DNA of 64,000 bases, taken from Glandiceps talaboti. Taxonomy: Eukaryota; Hemichordata; Enteropneusta; Spengelidae. Location of the stretch: NCBI RefSeq assembly GCF_964340395.1, contig NC_135570.1:6286822-6350821 (forward strand). Direction: 5' to 3'. Positions within the stretch are counted from its first letter, which is position 1. Each line of letters starts with the position of its first letter. Of this stretch, positions 1-15,145 are shown piece after piece. The position numbers were made by a program, and so were the translations under genes. The notes beneath the pieces were generated by a model. The model did not search any database and was not told where the DNA came from. It saw nothing but the letters and a program-made list of their open reading frames with translations.

Positions 1-890
1 TTCGAGACTCCAAGAATACCAGTCATATATGATCCTCGTTCAGGCCGTACATTTAAAAAGACTTTCAAACAGCTTAAATTAATAAATATCTACTTATGGC
101 GTTATTGATCTAGATACGTTTATAAAGACAGATCACGTTGTTCAGTTCATCGCTGTCTGTCAGAAGTTACTTGTAAATCTCTATCTAATCTTTGAATACG
201 CTGTCTGAACATGGTAAATTGTTTTCTTCATTCCCGTGAAAGGTCACAAGATGACATTGCATGTGTAAAATAACATGGTCGGTCATCGTCCGGTAGGCAC
301 AGTGATGAGGTTATCGTATACATCCGGGACTGTTATATCACATACAACTGCTGAAATGATCACGAGTCAGTATAGTCACAAATGAGATGAGCCTTTTCTT
401 CCACGCCAATAACTCAAGTTGCTGATGTTATCACCAATGAAATAGAGATATCCGTATAACGAGCGATGATGGGCGATTATCCCATCCGTCTAAAGTATTT
501 CCCAGTGGAGATCAACAGATGACATGAGTGTTCTGATGTAAACGGTACGGTACATGTAGTGAACTTGCTGTGAAGGGCAAGTCATGAGAGAGGGAGAGAC
601 AGGGAATAAAAATGACACTGTGAAAACATCTGCGTCCTTCAAAATAACGTCACTTATAAAGTCAATCTCGGGAAGAGGATGTAGGCTACAGAAATATTTA
701 AAAAAAAATACTTCTAAAGATGAAAGTTCTGCTATTTTTGATACAGTAATTATTGCATTTATTTCCCCGAATGAGAGAATAAACAACAGGATGTCAGAAT
801 GTAAAAGGTATATGGGTTTGTTTTTACATTTTGTTTATTGACTGGGCAAAGGTTTTATTTTTATTTTTTTCATTTGTTTTTTTTGGGGGG
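1..890. other. No gene seen; left edge
   Basis: AT-rich sequence with short open frames only, none with protein-like composition or splice context that I would defend. No RNA gene seen. Confidence 0.5.
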
Positions 891-894
891 GGAT

Positions 895-1094
895 AGATAA
901 TTCTGTGTTTCATCAAAATTACAGTGGCCACATTGATGAGAAATGTATGTGTGTGTGTGTGTGGGGGGGGGAGGGTTAGATAATTCTGTTTTTCATTAAA
1001 ATGACTGGCCACATTGATGAGAAATGTGTGTGTGTGTGTGTGTGTGTGTGGTGGGGGGGGGGCCTTAGATAATTCTGTTTTTCATTAAAATTAC
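895..1094. repeat. Tandem copies of a family A terminus with TG and G runs
   Basis: AGATAATTCTG recurs at 895, 978 and 1067, each followed by GGCCACATTGATGAGAAATG-like sequence. The first two are then followed by (TG)n and a G run. The shared part is the end of the adjoining family A element. Confidence 0.65.
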
Positions 1095-1434
1095 AGTGGC
1101 CACATGAATGAGAAATGAGTGTTTATTTTTTTTTTAAATTACGAGACAACATTACTGTATTTTCTACTTGAAAAAAAAACGCGGGACAAAATGCACCAAG
1201 TCTGTGTTGTAACTGAATAAATTGCAAAAAATAAAATAAAATAAACTTGTGTAAAAAGTTTGTTATTGTACGTACAATAAACATTTTACACATTAATTCA
1301 ACGTTTTGTAATTTATTGAGTTTGAAACGACTTGATGTTCTTTCAAATTGTATTTTCAAGAAGAAAAAAATATAGAGTTGTTTTGACAATTAAAAATCCC
1401 AGATAAATAGCCAATTTTCATCCACGTGGCCACT
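1095..1434. mobile_element. Family A palindromic MITE, copy 1
   Basis: A 340-base foldback element. The ends read AGTGGCCAC and GTGGCCACT, and the centre is the palindrome TTGTACGTACAA. A TTAA abuts the right end and a TTAC the left. Arms share TCTACTTGAAAAA / TTTTCAAGAAGAAAA-type segments with the other copies. It is non-coding and the most diverged of the four copies. Confidence 0.75.
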
Positions 1435-4400
1435 TTAAAATTTAACAGTTGTCACGCATGTCCCTATTAAGTTTTTTTGTTTGTTGACAAACACGATACG
1501 TCATGTCACGATCACTATGTAAGCTCTTGACTATCCAAGTTTCTGACCACCATGTTGGATTTTGTTTTGCATAATGCAAGAGTTCGCTTTGAAAAGGGTC
1601 GTTCGTAAATCATATAACAAGTTATTCTAGTTATCAAAAACATTTGCCATAGAACTGTAACAGTTATGGCTTCGATGAAACATTTCAACTAAACAAATAT
1701 ACTAATGACCTATATCTATGACAGGAAGAGGATACAAATGACAAAAAATGAAAGCCACACTTTCAAAGATCAAAGTTTAATATTTCATGATTACATCTAC
1801 AAATAATTCGTAAAACGAGAATAAACCAACACAGAATGTCAGAGTTCAAAGATGGACTTTCCCTACAATATCTATCGATTGACCAAAGATGTGTATAGCT
1901 TGTTTGTTTGTTTGTTTGTTTGTTTGTTTGTTTGTTGAGGTCAGGAGGGGTAATACACGTAGATAATAGATGTTCCTTTAATGTTCATCGCTCGTACGAT
2001 ATGTACATGTCCAGATTAAGTACTTCAGGATTGTTGACTAACATGGTCACGATACGTCGCGACCACATCATATGTATGAAATAGTTAATACCCATCTAAG
2101 TTCGGACCACAATGTTTAATTTGGCTTGTTTTTACTACATTAGAATTCACTGAGGGATCAACTCCTTAGTAAATTGTGTACATATCTGTTCACAAACAAA
2201 GGTTTGTTTGGCGCTCCTAGTTACTAGCTAAGTTTTCGTAGCGTGGGTCCCCGAGGACCACGTCTGCGAATCAGGCAACTGCTGCTCTTTAAATTCGAAA
2301 CTGACTCAATCAAATGTTTCGAGTAATGTTTCGAGTTTGTTTGCAGTCAAAAAGCACTAGTATATTTTGATATATTGTATCATTAAAATCCTTTTCCATG
2401 TTGTGACTGTTAAAAATAGCACTGTCTGGTTACGACTATATAATTTATCCAGGATAAGAAATGTGATAATTCCGTGTAGTTTATTTCCTTTATAATTGAC
2501 AGATAAACGTTATATCATTATTTTATTAAGGGGAAAATTGTCAATTTTGATGTGGTTTGACGAGGTACACATGACTCTTGAATTCACTCTTAAAATATTT
2601 ATAGTGGCAATAGGGGGTTTAAATTATGGAACATATCTGCTTAAGATATCAACAAATCAAATTGGTTGTAACATATCTGCTTCAGATACCAACAAATCAA
2701 AATGGTTGTTATACTGAGTGAGAATGTTGACCACGTGACAATCAGTACATGTTCAAAGTGGCACAGAGTTTGTACTTTTTAGCGAACATTTAGGTGTATT
2801 ATATAGGCATGGGTTCCAATTCAACCAGACACTACGAAATGAGTTTATTGATATTTAAACATTATAGAGTTACAACATGTCATTGCTGGAATTTGACACG
2901 ATCTGACTCAGAGGTCAGAGGTCACATCCACCTCTTTATTTCTGCGTCAAAGTAATACAACCCTTGTTATAGAAGGTTAACACATGTCAAGTCATCGCCA
3001 GATTTTCCTATATATTTAAATTTATATTTCCTATATTTGTATAAGTTTCTCATTACAAATAAATTTTAGTGAGTTCAATCACAAGATGTTAACGACATGG
3101 TGATACCATCGTGACGTAAGCCGAATATAGATATGTACGCTAATAACCAAATGCGGGTATAAAGTTACATGAACAAAAAATGGTATTAATGGTTTTCTAA
3201 GTGACTGATATAAATTTAAGGCCGAAATAAACGATACATGTAGTTCATCTTCTAGTTACATTTACACCAAAACGTTCACAAAAATACACATACCTTCAGA
3301 AATAGAAATAGAAATAAATTTTACTTTCAACCAGTACCCAACTTGGAATTTTTCTTAGTTTTGTTTTGGTTTTTGTGTACAAGCTTTTTTTTTTACTCCG
3401 AGAGAAAACACTACTATATTTGTAATTGCAATATTATTTGTCATAAGTTCCGATAGTTATTATGTCATTTATACTTTATATTGTAGAATGGAGGTCGGCG
3501 CCCTTACTTATATCAAATTCATATATGGCTACATGACAGTAAAAAAAAGTTGAATGGGGGAGGGGAGGGGGTTGCGTCAAAGAGTACATGCCGGTAACGC
3601 ATAATGAAGAAATTAGACTAAATTTGAGCCATTCCAATTACATAACGTAAAAAGTACCGAAAACTAGAATTAATTATTAGAATTACCGTTTTGAAATTCA
3701 ATATTTATACTTTGGGTTTTAAATTTTGCATCTAAGATTAATGATTGAATAGATAGATAGTGTACAAAGTTATCAGTGACGAGAATAGTGTTATTTGCAT
3801 TATTGATTACCTTTTGCATGGACTGGGAAAGACTTATCGGACGCCATGTTGTTTTTTCTCCCAGTGGAGTGATTCGTCAGAGTAACTTTGATATCCGTTA
3901 CCCTATCATTCTGACGGGTAGATGACTACAGCCATTAGTTATATTTTATCACAAAGCCTCATCGATCAATCCACCATCAGTTGAAATACAGCGAGTATGC
4001 ATGGATGAACAAAGTATGGAACATGTTTCATGCATCAAACGAATTGCTAAATTGATATGATATGGGGTCAGTTTATTTACTATCAAAATGAACTATTGTC
4101 CATCGAGAAATATCATTTCCTTAAAAAACATTCAGATGGCCTAAATAAAATCTACGAACCCCGGGTTGATTCAAATTAACACGAACAATTTGTAATTTCC
4201 TGCCCTTTTCAATACTTTTCCTCCAAAATATTTGTTGTCGTCCCATCGACAGTTTCCGTTTTACTGAATTGATAATACATTATACGGAGAAAATAGTTAT
4301 CATTACTATCACAATTTTATATTTGCAAAGTCACTTTTTTTATAAATTATAAAAATATATGCAATATTAAGTTTAGAGGTCGCCTGATGCGTATGCCAGA

Positions 4401-5927
4401 ACGAGATGCCGTTTGTTTTATGACAAACATGACGTGCCACATTGTAATCACTATGTCAGCTCTTGTACCAAGTTTTGGCCATGTTGAGTTTGTCTAATTT
4501 ACATGCCACCTGAAAAAAAGGGATTTCATAGAATATATTAATTTTGACACAGAAGGCAAGCAAAGTTTCGTAGGTTTTCGTAGTAAGGACCCCCGAGTAG
4601 TGCTCGTGCAGACAATTATAATTAGAAATGTCTTTTTATAACGTCGCGTTTACAGTTTTATAATAGTCTGACCATTTCTTGGTGTTTCTTTAGTACATGA
4701 CTCATAAATGAGTCATTATCTGAGGTCTGAGGTTAGTATGTTATTGCTAAGTATGCTGTGCTGTTATCATCCATGCTGTAGCTTTCTTCCGGTGGACTTC
4801 ATGAGAGAGGTTATCCCTTCCTCAACACGAGTGCATTTCTATACCACACGTATTAGCTTTAGAATACAAACGTCAAACTGTACCAAACGCTTGCGTTACA
4901 CAGTTCCAACATAAATTTCCAATGCAATGGCACTATCAAATTTATTTTGATAAGAAACTAATTTCATGTCCATATAAGATATTCTGAGTTGTCAATTTAG
5001 TCAATAGTACTTCCTGTGAAATAGAAACTAGTATGAACCTGAGAACATTCCTATTCACTAATCAAAGGTTTTAGATTTCACTAACATATAACTTTATATG
5101 CTACGAATTCAAGTGAAGAGATGAACAGTAGTGAATTGAAAACCCCTTGATTGTTTAAGATGACGTAGAACGTTGGACCCGCACATATATCTTTATCCAT
5201 CGCCAAGGGTTAATAACAGTGATGGTAGAGGAATGATGAGCATTCCTCGTTATCTTTCGCTGTAAACAGTAGCCCATATACTTATTACCTTGAAATCGTA
5301 CTCACAGTAACGACCATGAAACCAAAGTAACGAAGTTAATATCTAAATTTAACAGTAATAACGTGTGGCACAGGTGCAGAATGGTTACTGAGATAATTGC
5401 CTATCACTGAACAAAGCAAAATGGTTTACACTTTGAAAAAGATCCGTTGGTAGCATGTAAAACAGCGCAATTGCACACACTAGGAACAAATTTCTATGAA
5501 ATTTCAACAATCTTAAATGTTACTGGTAGTGATAGTAGCCTGGGGTTGGGTAGTGGTGGTGATGTAGGTGGCACTCACCAACTGGTGAGTTGATAGGGGT
5601 GTGGCGCCCTGGTGCTAATCCCGGACCTCATTTCAAAGAAATGTGAGTTAGATAAATACACAAGATGTAAGATGTAATGGAAGAATTGATACCAGTTTAG
5701 ACCGAGGTTAGATGACCCTAGTTTAGGCCAACCCCCTTCTTGACACCTACCGTACACCACCTATTTTAGACTAACACCGGAAAATGCAACGGCATGTTCA
5801 TTTCGTACCCAACCCCGACCCCATCCCAACCCCATCCCATCTCGGAGATAGCTAGTGGTAACGGGTAGCATATAGATACATACAGCCACACACGAATGCA
5901 CACATATAAACATAAATAAATAAATAA
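1435..5927. other. No gene seen; decayed dispersed repeats
   Basis: It contains a GTTT microsatellite (1900-1936) and related degenerate segments at about 1485-1580, 2035-2270 and 4420-4600, sharing wording such as CACGATACGTC and GTTTTCGTAG. Nothing coding is supported. Confidence 0.5.
2630..2709. repeat. 40-base tandem duplication
   Basis: Two copies starting AACATATCTGCTTMAGATA at 2630 and 2670, with a few substitutions. Confidence 0.75.
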
Positions 5928-5998
<71 letters not shown>

Positions 5999-6019
5999 CA
6001 CACACACATACATACATAT
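5928..6019. repeat. (CA)n / (TA)n microsatellite
   Basis: A CA run interrupted once by CG, grading into TATATA and CATA repeats. Confidence 0.85.
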
Positions 6020-6585
6020 AATCATACATATTAGAGAGAGAACTTCTATTACATAACATACTATAGGAATACTTCAGTTCATATTTATATTCAACATACA
6101 TGCCATATTTGCTATATGGCAGTCAATCTCACGCTAATTTACAAATTTGAACACTGCCTGTAATTTTCAGATCACATTTCTATCATTTTAAATAAAACCC
6201 TTTTAAAAGCTAACGCAAATTATCTCGATTTGTTACTAGGGCAAAGATAATCATACACAAGGGTGTGGATGATTCTGGTTGATTTACTAGTTTGTATGCA
6301 TGCATACATCGTTCTCCTCCCAAAGGAGTAAGGTGGTATATCCATCTCAACAGTTTATCTGCCATTCTTATCAACTTAAAAGCATCCATAACCGTAACTA
6401 ATCAGAATTAATGTACTGTCCCCTGTATCCACCTGCTCAAGAATGTAGGTTCACAGACAATGCCTCATCCTTTCAAAACCTTTCCTACTTGCTCAACATG
6501 TCGTATCTCAGTGTTATCGGCATATTACAAAACTAAACTATACAGTGTAGTGCACGTCCCAGTAGTACAGAGTTGTACAACACAG

Positions 6586-6889
6586 TGCATTACAATGCAT
6601 TACATTACATTACATTACATTACATTACATTACATTACATTACAACGGAACACAGTACGATACAACACAACACAACACAACACAACACAACACAACACAA
6701 CACAACACAACACAACACAACACAACACAACACAATAAATACAATACAATACAATTCAATACAGTACAATACAATACAATACAATGCAAAGCAACGCAAC
6801 GCAACACAACACAACACAACACAACACAACACAACACAACACAACACAACACAACACAACACAACACAACACAATACAATACAATACAA
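6586..6889. repeat. Compound pentanucleotide repeat (ATTAC)n, (ACAAC)n, (ACAAT)n
   Basis: About 300 bases of five-base units drifting from ATTAC to ACAAC to ACAAT. Open frames here are repeat artefacts. Confidence 0.9.
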
Positions 6890-7164
6890 ACACTTATACC
6901 ATCCTCCTTATACAGGTCTAATACCCTAAATACTTGAGGCAAGTTACTATCAAACCAGAGTGTATTTTGTCCTTGCATGAAGTCTCTTTCCCTGTGGAGA
7001 CACTTGAGCTCCTACAAATAATGCCATGTCCCCATTCTATGGTTATCTGCAAGTACAGTTTAGAAATGCACCATGAAGGGGTAAACTTTTCTATCGATGT
7101 CGAATGGTGATGAACGATGAGTGGACATGTGAATGATAGGAGGAATTAATGAGTGGACGGTGTA

Positions 7165-7328
7165 ATCAAATTAATAACACATGACAGCGCGCGATGGCAA
7201 TATTACAATTTAATACCTGCCCTCGGGCTGGCACTCTTTACCAAACTTTCGTGATGCCCCAAGCTGAAGGCAGGCATTAAATTGAATATTGCCCTCGTTT
7301 GCCTGTGTTATAATATTTAATTATCGCC
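7165..7328. repeat. Inverted repeat with a relative at 45630-45690
   Basis: GGCAATATTACAATTTAATA pairs with ATTAAATTGAATATTGCC, extended outward by AATAACACA/TGTGTTAT. The loop segment (GGCACTCTTTACCAAA) recurs inverted near 45650, marking a dispersed family. Confidence 0.5.
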
Positions 7329-10300
7329 ACAGCTGATTAAAGCATAGAGTACGAACGCATGGGTTCCAATGTAGCAAATATTCGAATATTCACGATCGCG
7401 TGCTGGATAGAGGCAAGATCACACAGCACTACTACGCGCCCGCTCCCTACTATATTTTTTTCATTGAATTTGAATTTTCCTCTCTCACATAGGGCTTCAG
7501 CAAAGCTCGTGCGTCGACGAAGCCATCACGATGGATACCTGACGTAAAATCTTAGATTTAATTGCATTGGTGAGCTACTAGTATTTGTTTGTGCAAAATG
7601 AAGTTAAATTTATAAACATAGACATGAGGTTTTCATATCATGACTTCAATGAGTGACAGAAACGAATCATGTTATGTTTGATGAAAAGTTTTAAGTTTTC
7701 ACTCAAGGTATCAAAATACTAGTCTCGTTGCCAGACGCCGTTCGGGGCGCACTTCATGTAATACGTAACTAGTATTACTCTATTATATATGTAAAAGGTA
7801 AATAGCACAGGAAGAACTAAATAATCACTCGCACCTAAAAACAGCACGCACCGTAATTTGCGGATGTATGTGTTTTGTATCCGAAATCCCCATGGAAAAT
7901 AAAACAAAAACTCACAGGAAGACACATTTCTACATCACAATAGACTCATTGTTTCGCCTGCTACACGATGACAACTAAATGTTATTAGCCGTTGTTTAAT
8001 AACGCCTTTCACTGACCCAAAGAGATTGAGAGAAGTTTAACTTGGTTAATCGTTGCCATCAACTGCGTCTTGCGCAGAACACTGCGCAATGCGTCGTGCG
8101 CAGAAAACTGCGCAATGCAAAACGCGCAGATTCCTTACCTTCGAATTTTTCGAGAAAATGGAGCATCTTTATACATCTTACAGTGTATTCAGTACCCTAT
8201 TGAGGGTCTAGTATCTTTGATGTTAAACCACGTAGCATTGCATAACTTTCACAAGCTTAGATAATCATGGCTGATTGTATCTCTTTGTGTTAATGGTTTT
8301 CACCATTTCAGTTGATAAAACTGAAATCATGAAACGTTAGATGATAAATGCTTTATACCTCAATGACTTAAAATGTTATATTTATATGTGGCTACCAAAT
8401 ATGTTATCTCCTATAGTAGTTATCCATGGTGGATGTTATTACCTGATGTACAGTTGTGTGGTCAACATCATAAACTCAATAAAGTGCATTCTACAATCTA
8501 CAATATAATCATCGACACAACTGTAGCTATTTTAATGACGAAATAACAGTTACCTACATATACAGAACAAACACCACACTTAACTTGCCACTGCTGTATT
8601 ACACATACAATAGCTCGTTATTGTGTATGAAATGCTTGATTTTCGATGCGGAAAATAATTTATCGAGCTGAATTATTTGATATGTTGAATGTGCCTTCCA
8701 ACTATCAAATTACTACATGGGATTGATTAAATGGATATCTTTATACAATCTGAGTTCTTGAAATTTCTAAGATATTTCGCAAATAATATCCGAATATTGG
8801 TTTTCCCTACCTGTATATTAATAGACAAACTGTGTTGTAATATATTGATTGATTTTCATTCCTGTGATGTTTACTTCATAGCACATTTGATTATTCTTAA
8901 TTTCATTTTTTCACGTTCACAAATCTAAATGCCACCTTTTCTTGAGATCTAACAATATGGCATATGAAGCTATAGAGGTGAAAGAAAACAATTGGAAAAA
9001 TACAGGAAATTTAAGCCATGAACTCCTTTAGTTTGGCCATCCCACACACCACGACGATTACACTATAGACCTTGCAGAGACAATGACATGATTTGAAGGG
9101 TTACACTTACCGTAATTAACGAGTCCTTCATCTTCGGTATTGTCACCTGACCTTAGAACATAAGTATTCATATGGCACGATGATTAAGGATTGATATTAA
9201 ATCCTCGTGAACTATGTGACCAAGGATTGGTATTTAAAAATGTACGACGGTCGTATTCAGTAGAAACGTTTTGAAATGCTGTTCCACTACATCAGCACAC
9301 GTCGGGTAATGACATTTTAAACCCCGTTAACTATATAACCAGGGACTGATGTCAAAATTCACATAATGTAAACGATTTGTCTTGAACCGTAGAATAAGCC
9401 GTGCTCCTACAAGACAGCCATATGCGTTTTGATCATCACATCGCAGCATTATGTAGTGACTACTCGTGCGTGTAGAGTACGTTGTGGATGGACATGCAAT
9501 AAACCTTTATTGTGAGAAACGATTGTATGCAATAGTATGTTTAATGAATTAGTCTTTTCAGATATAAAATTACTTTGTGGACATTTCGATGGTAATAGCA
9601 AGGGCTAACCGATTATATTATTGGACACCTGCTACCTGTCTCTTTTGTTATGCATTACCTGATGTTTAGTTATGATCTACATTGAAATAGTCGCTCTTTG
9701 TTTTCAAACAATTCGCAGAAGTGATTATTTACAATGCTTTCATAACCAGCTGGAAGGGGCAAATCGATAACTGTGATTATTCCCTTCCTGTGAAAGCCTT
9801 GTTTTTTTTGAACATTTTGTGTCAAAGCTTTGCTTGTCGAAGCTATGCTGGGCATAGGCATGGGAATGAACATTAGGAATCATACTATTAGTAAATAAAA
9901 TAAATAGTATATTGGATTGGTATGATAAGAAAGCTGTAACGTCTTCAAGAGACACTTAAATGAGTGTTTTCTTCCCATATAGATATGTATATCATATAAC
10001 GACCTTTAATAATTTGCGTTCAGTTGTTTCATGTCAACCAGAAAACTGGAAAAGTGCTTGTGTGTCATACTTTGGAATAATTAACATATTATCGATTTGT
10101 CTGTTTATTTTAAATACATTACATAACCGGTTTGAATGCTTCATGCTATGCTACCTGATCGACCATTGGATGGTGAATTCACGCAATTCTCTAGTTTTAG
10201 TCGGAAATATATAAAAATGTGGATACTCTTATATGGACAGAGAAGGAAACTCATCTCGTTAAGAGACCGAGAGTTACAAAAGTCAAAGTTATTACATAAA

Positions 10301-10666
10301 AGTAATTTCCCAGGAATGCTTTTACTGTCAGTCAATCTTGGATTGAAAAGGTGTATTTATTCACGTAAAGGATCGCTTACACTTAATTGCATGTGTGTGC
10401 ATCTATATGGTCAAAACATGTATGGCAATGTTTTTGTCATCTTAAGATGTTGGCACACTAATTATGTCATGACTTTTTCTCGTGGTGTTTCATATATATT
10501 TTTTATGTTGAAGAAGTAGACTTAATATAACCGTAGATTAAAGTTAGATTGATTTTACGGGTAAAATCCATATCCATATGACATGTCATTGAAACTCTTG
10601 TTCATCACATACAAATCTCTACATGGACTATCACCGACCTACATATCTGACCTAGTTCACATGAGA
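7329..10666. other. No gene seen
   Basis: Apart from the TGCGCA minisatellite, it holds only a weak direct similarity (CTATGTGACCAAGGATTGGT near 9210 and CTATATAACCAGGGACTGAT near 9331). Open frames are short and AT-driven. Confidence 0.45.
8065..8134. repeat. 26-base GC-rich minisatellite with TGCGCA motifs
   Basis: Two full units (8065-8090 and 8091-8116) and a partial third. Each full unit has TGCGCA once near the middle and ACTGCGCAAT at the end, in an otherwise AT-rich region. Confidence 0.7.
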
Positions 10667-10677
10667 GACAGGCAGGC

Positions 10678-10722
<45 letters not shown>

Positions 10723-10926
10723 GGCAGGCAGACAGACAGACAGGCAGGCAGACAGACAGACAGACAGGCAGGCAGACACGCAGGCAGGCAGGCAGACAGA
10801 CAGACAGACAGACAGGCAGGCAGGCAGACAGACAGACAGACAGACAGACAGACAGGCAGGCAGACAGACAGACAGACAGATAGGCAGGCAGGCAGGCAGA
10901 CAGGCAGGCAGACAGACAGACAGACA

Positions 10927-10959
<33 letters not shown>

Positions 10960-11035
10960 ACAGGCAGACAGACAGACAGACAGGCAGGCAGACAGGCAGG
11001 CAGGCAGGCAGACAGACAGACAGACAGACAGACAG
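10667..11035. repeat. (CAGA)n/(CAGG)n interspersed microsatellite
   Basis: About 370 bases of tetranucleotide repeat with CAGA and CAGG blocks alternating irregularly. Confidence 0.9.
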
Positions 11036-11275
11036 TAACCAATGCGCTGTACGTAGTAAATTCTCTTATGCACAAAGGCTCAATATGTTACCGTATAAAC
11101 GACATGACAGGGTGTCGATTTAAAAAACAATTGTACATATCATGGTCTAAGATTATGTTTGTTGTTGATTTTATATAATTTTGTATTGCATAGTCGATAT
11201 AAATTTTAAAGTAGCCTTACGACAGTTTAAAGAAATATATATATGTCTCGAACTTAACTCTTCTTGAAAAAGTAA

Positions 11276-11557
11276 CATACATACATACATTCATACATTC
11301 ATACATACATACATACATACATACATACATACATACACACACATGATACACACATACATACATACATTCATACATTCATACATACATACATACATACATA
11401 CATACATACATACACACACATGATACACACATACACACATGCACGCACACATCCATCCATCCATCCATCCATACATACATACATACATACATACATACAT
11501 ACCTACACACATACACACATGTACACACACACACACACACATACATACATACATACA

Positions 11558-11589
<32 letters not shown>

Positions 11590-11633
11590 CACACACACGT
11601 ACACATACATACATACATACATACATACATACA

Positions 11634-11665
<32 letters not shown>

Positions 11666-11788
11666 CATACATTGTACATACATACATACATACATACATA
11701 CATACATACATACATACATACATACATACATACATACATACATACATACATACATACATACATACATACATACATACATACATACATA
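11276..11788. repeat. (CATA)n microsatellite with CATC, CA and CATT interruptions
   Basis: About 510 bases. It includes an imperfect higher-order duplication: ACACACACATGATACACACA occurs at about 11334 and 11411. Confidence 0.9.
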
Positions 11789-13292
<1,504 letters not shown>

Positions 13293-13845
13293 CCAAACGT
13301 ACAAATAATTGTTCAGTATCCAAAATGTAGTTGGTTTTATAATACCATGTCGTTATAAAATCGTCCATACAAATGCTGAAATTTCTTCTTTACGAACGTA
13401 ATCCCTCAAAAGATGTTTTCAATGCATCAACAGAATCGCGGAAGGCATACAGTTATAATGTTTCTAACATTTGCGTAATGACTGTATTGTAACACTGACG
13501 TTCGTCACATCTGTATTTTTTGCCTACGGGAGTGTGTACCACTGTCACTCATCTAGTAATGGTGGTATACTTCTTTCAAACGTACCTGTAGGTGTTTATA
13601 GCTTTCTTAATTTTGACGGGAGTATTAGTGGCTGTGAAAAGTGAAAATGTATTTATTATCAATGATTTATATGACCACTGGGATCGGATCGGTTCTCCAA
13701 TTCCATTATTTGAATACGTTCAATACAATTATGTAGATGCACGACGTATAACGTAGTATATCTTCCCATGAAAGTATTAGGGGAACATCCCCTATTAATA
13801 CAGATATGATGTTACCTAATCATTGGTATAGTATACGCAATATAT

Positions 13846-14628
13846 AATATTATGTTATACCAGTATATTGATGGTGCAAATCGAGAGATCTGATTGGCCC
13901 TGAATGAGAATAGTATGCTCATTTGACTGCATCCATCATGGCCGCCAAATCCGTACCGTCGATCGCCTGCACACCAGGGGGGGGGGGGGACAACAGGGCA
14001 ACTCCCATAGATGGGGAGGGTCGATTTTTTATGCTGGTTAATATCAGAAAGGGTATACTTTTCATGAGGTTGTGGTATGAGAAAGGGTCGGGTGAATGAA
14101 AAATGGGGTTAATTATAACAGAGACTATGCAGTCAACACTGGAAGCGTTTCAACCTGGTGTATCTACCTTCAAAACTTCCATACTCTCGTCGCTCATGCC
14201 ACACTAGATCTAGGGCTAGCTTCCCCTGGGAGCCCTGGCTTTTAGTGACTTAGACTAATTAAAATGCAACTTGGTATCAGAAAGGGTATACTTTTTGCAT
14301 AAAATTGGTATCACAACACATTAGGTTTCAATGTTTGTGAGGAGTCTCCCGTATAATGTTACCCATGGAGTTACCACCCGGGTCTGCACAACAATAAGTC
14401 TTCAATGCCGAACGCTAATATTTCCGCAGCTTGGGGAAATAAATAAGATATACAAAGCCCTAGAACTGCCTGATATTTCCTCAAAACCACCAACTTATAG
14501 GGGTTTGGTTTTGACCATTTGACTCCATATATGCATTTTTTGCTGACGCTCAACGGCTCATGCGTATATGTCGTCAACTGGACAAAACCTCGGAATATAC
14601 CATACCCAGGGGATGGTTTATTGCTTAA
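13846..14628. mobile_element. Family F element, long copy
   Basis: The left end TTATACCAGTATATTGATGG and the right end GGGGATGGTTTATTGCTTAA both reappear, in opposite orientation, in the 376-base element at 59325-59700. The right 120 bases contain the same hairpin (TTGACCATTTGACTC against GTCAACTGGACAA). The middle is unique to this copy. Confidence 0.6.
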
Positions 14629-14738
14629 ATATTTTGCGGATGGCGGATGTCATTATAATGTACGAAAAGACTCAATTGGTAACTACCATATCCTGATTTA
14701 AAACTTCGTTTGTTCCAATGCCATTGACCTGTTGCCGG

Positions 14739-15145
14739 TAGTCTAGTTCCTGACGGACCGTATTCCGTATTCCTTACTACGTTAACTTCACACTTATACC
14801 ATCTAGTCAAGCCTGTGACTCTTGCACAGAATTCTGTGCTCCCACCTACAGCGTTCATATAAACATGATGACGTCGTCGTGTCCCCACATGATTTTAGTT
14901 TAAACAGACTCGAGGTGGAATCCTGGTTAGACATTGGACAGAGTCAAAACAGCTGTATCAAATGAATATTAATGAGCGCTGATGACAGCCCTTCAATTTG
15001 TGATGGATTACTACTGACATGCGCCGTTTGTACTTTGCTCACCATAGGGTTGAACCACAATTATCGCCTTGAGTCACAGGCTTGACTAGGGGTATAAGTG
15101 TGAAGATAACATAGTACGGAATAAAGTCCGTCAGTAACTAGACTA
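14739..15145. mobile_element. Family C inverted-repeat element, copy 1
   Basis: 407 bases starting TAGTCTAGTTCCTGACGGAC and ending GTCCGTCAGTAACTAGACTA. The long arms also pair further in (ACACTTATACC with GGTATAAGTGT). The unpaired core (CCCACATGATTT, GTTTAAACAGACT, GTGATGGATTACTACTGACA) is shared with the copy at 29468. Confidence 0.75.

Noticed and set aside
10583-11075. Long open frames of repeated Asp/Arg/Gln/Thr or Cys/Leu/Val residues over the CAGA/CAGG array
   Set aside because: They follow directly from a repeat whose unit is four bases and contains no stop in several frames on both strands; nothing protein-like lies beside them.
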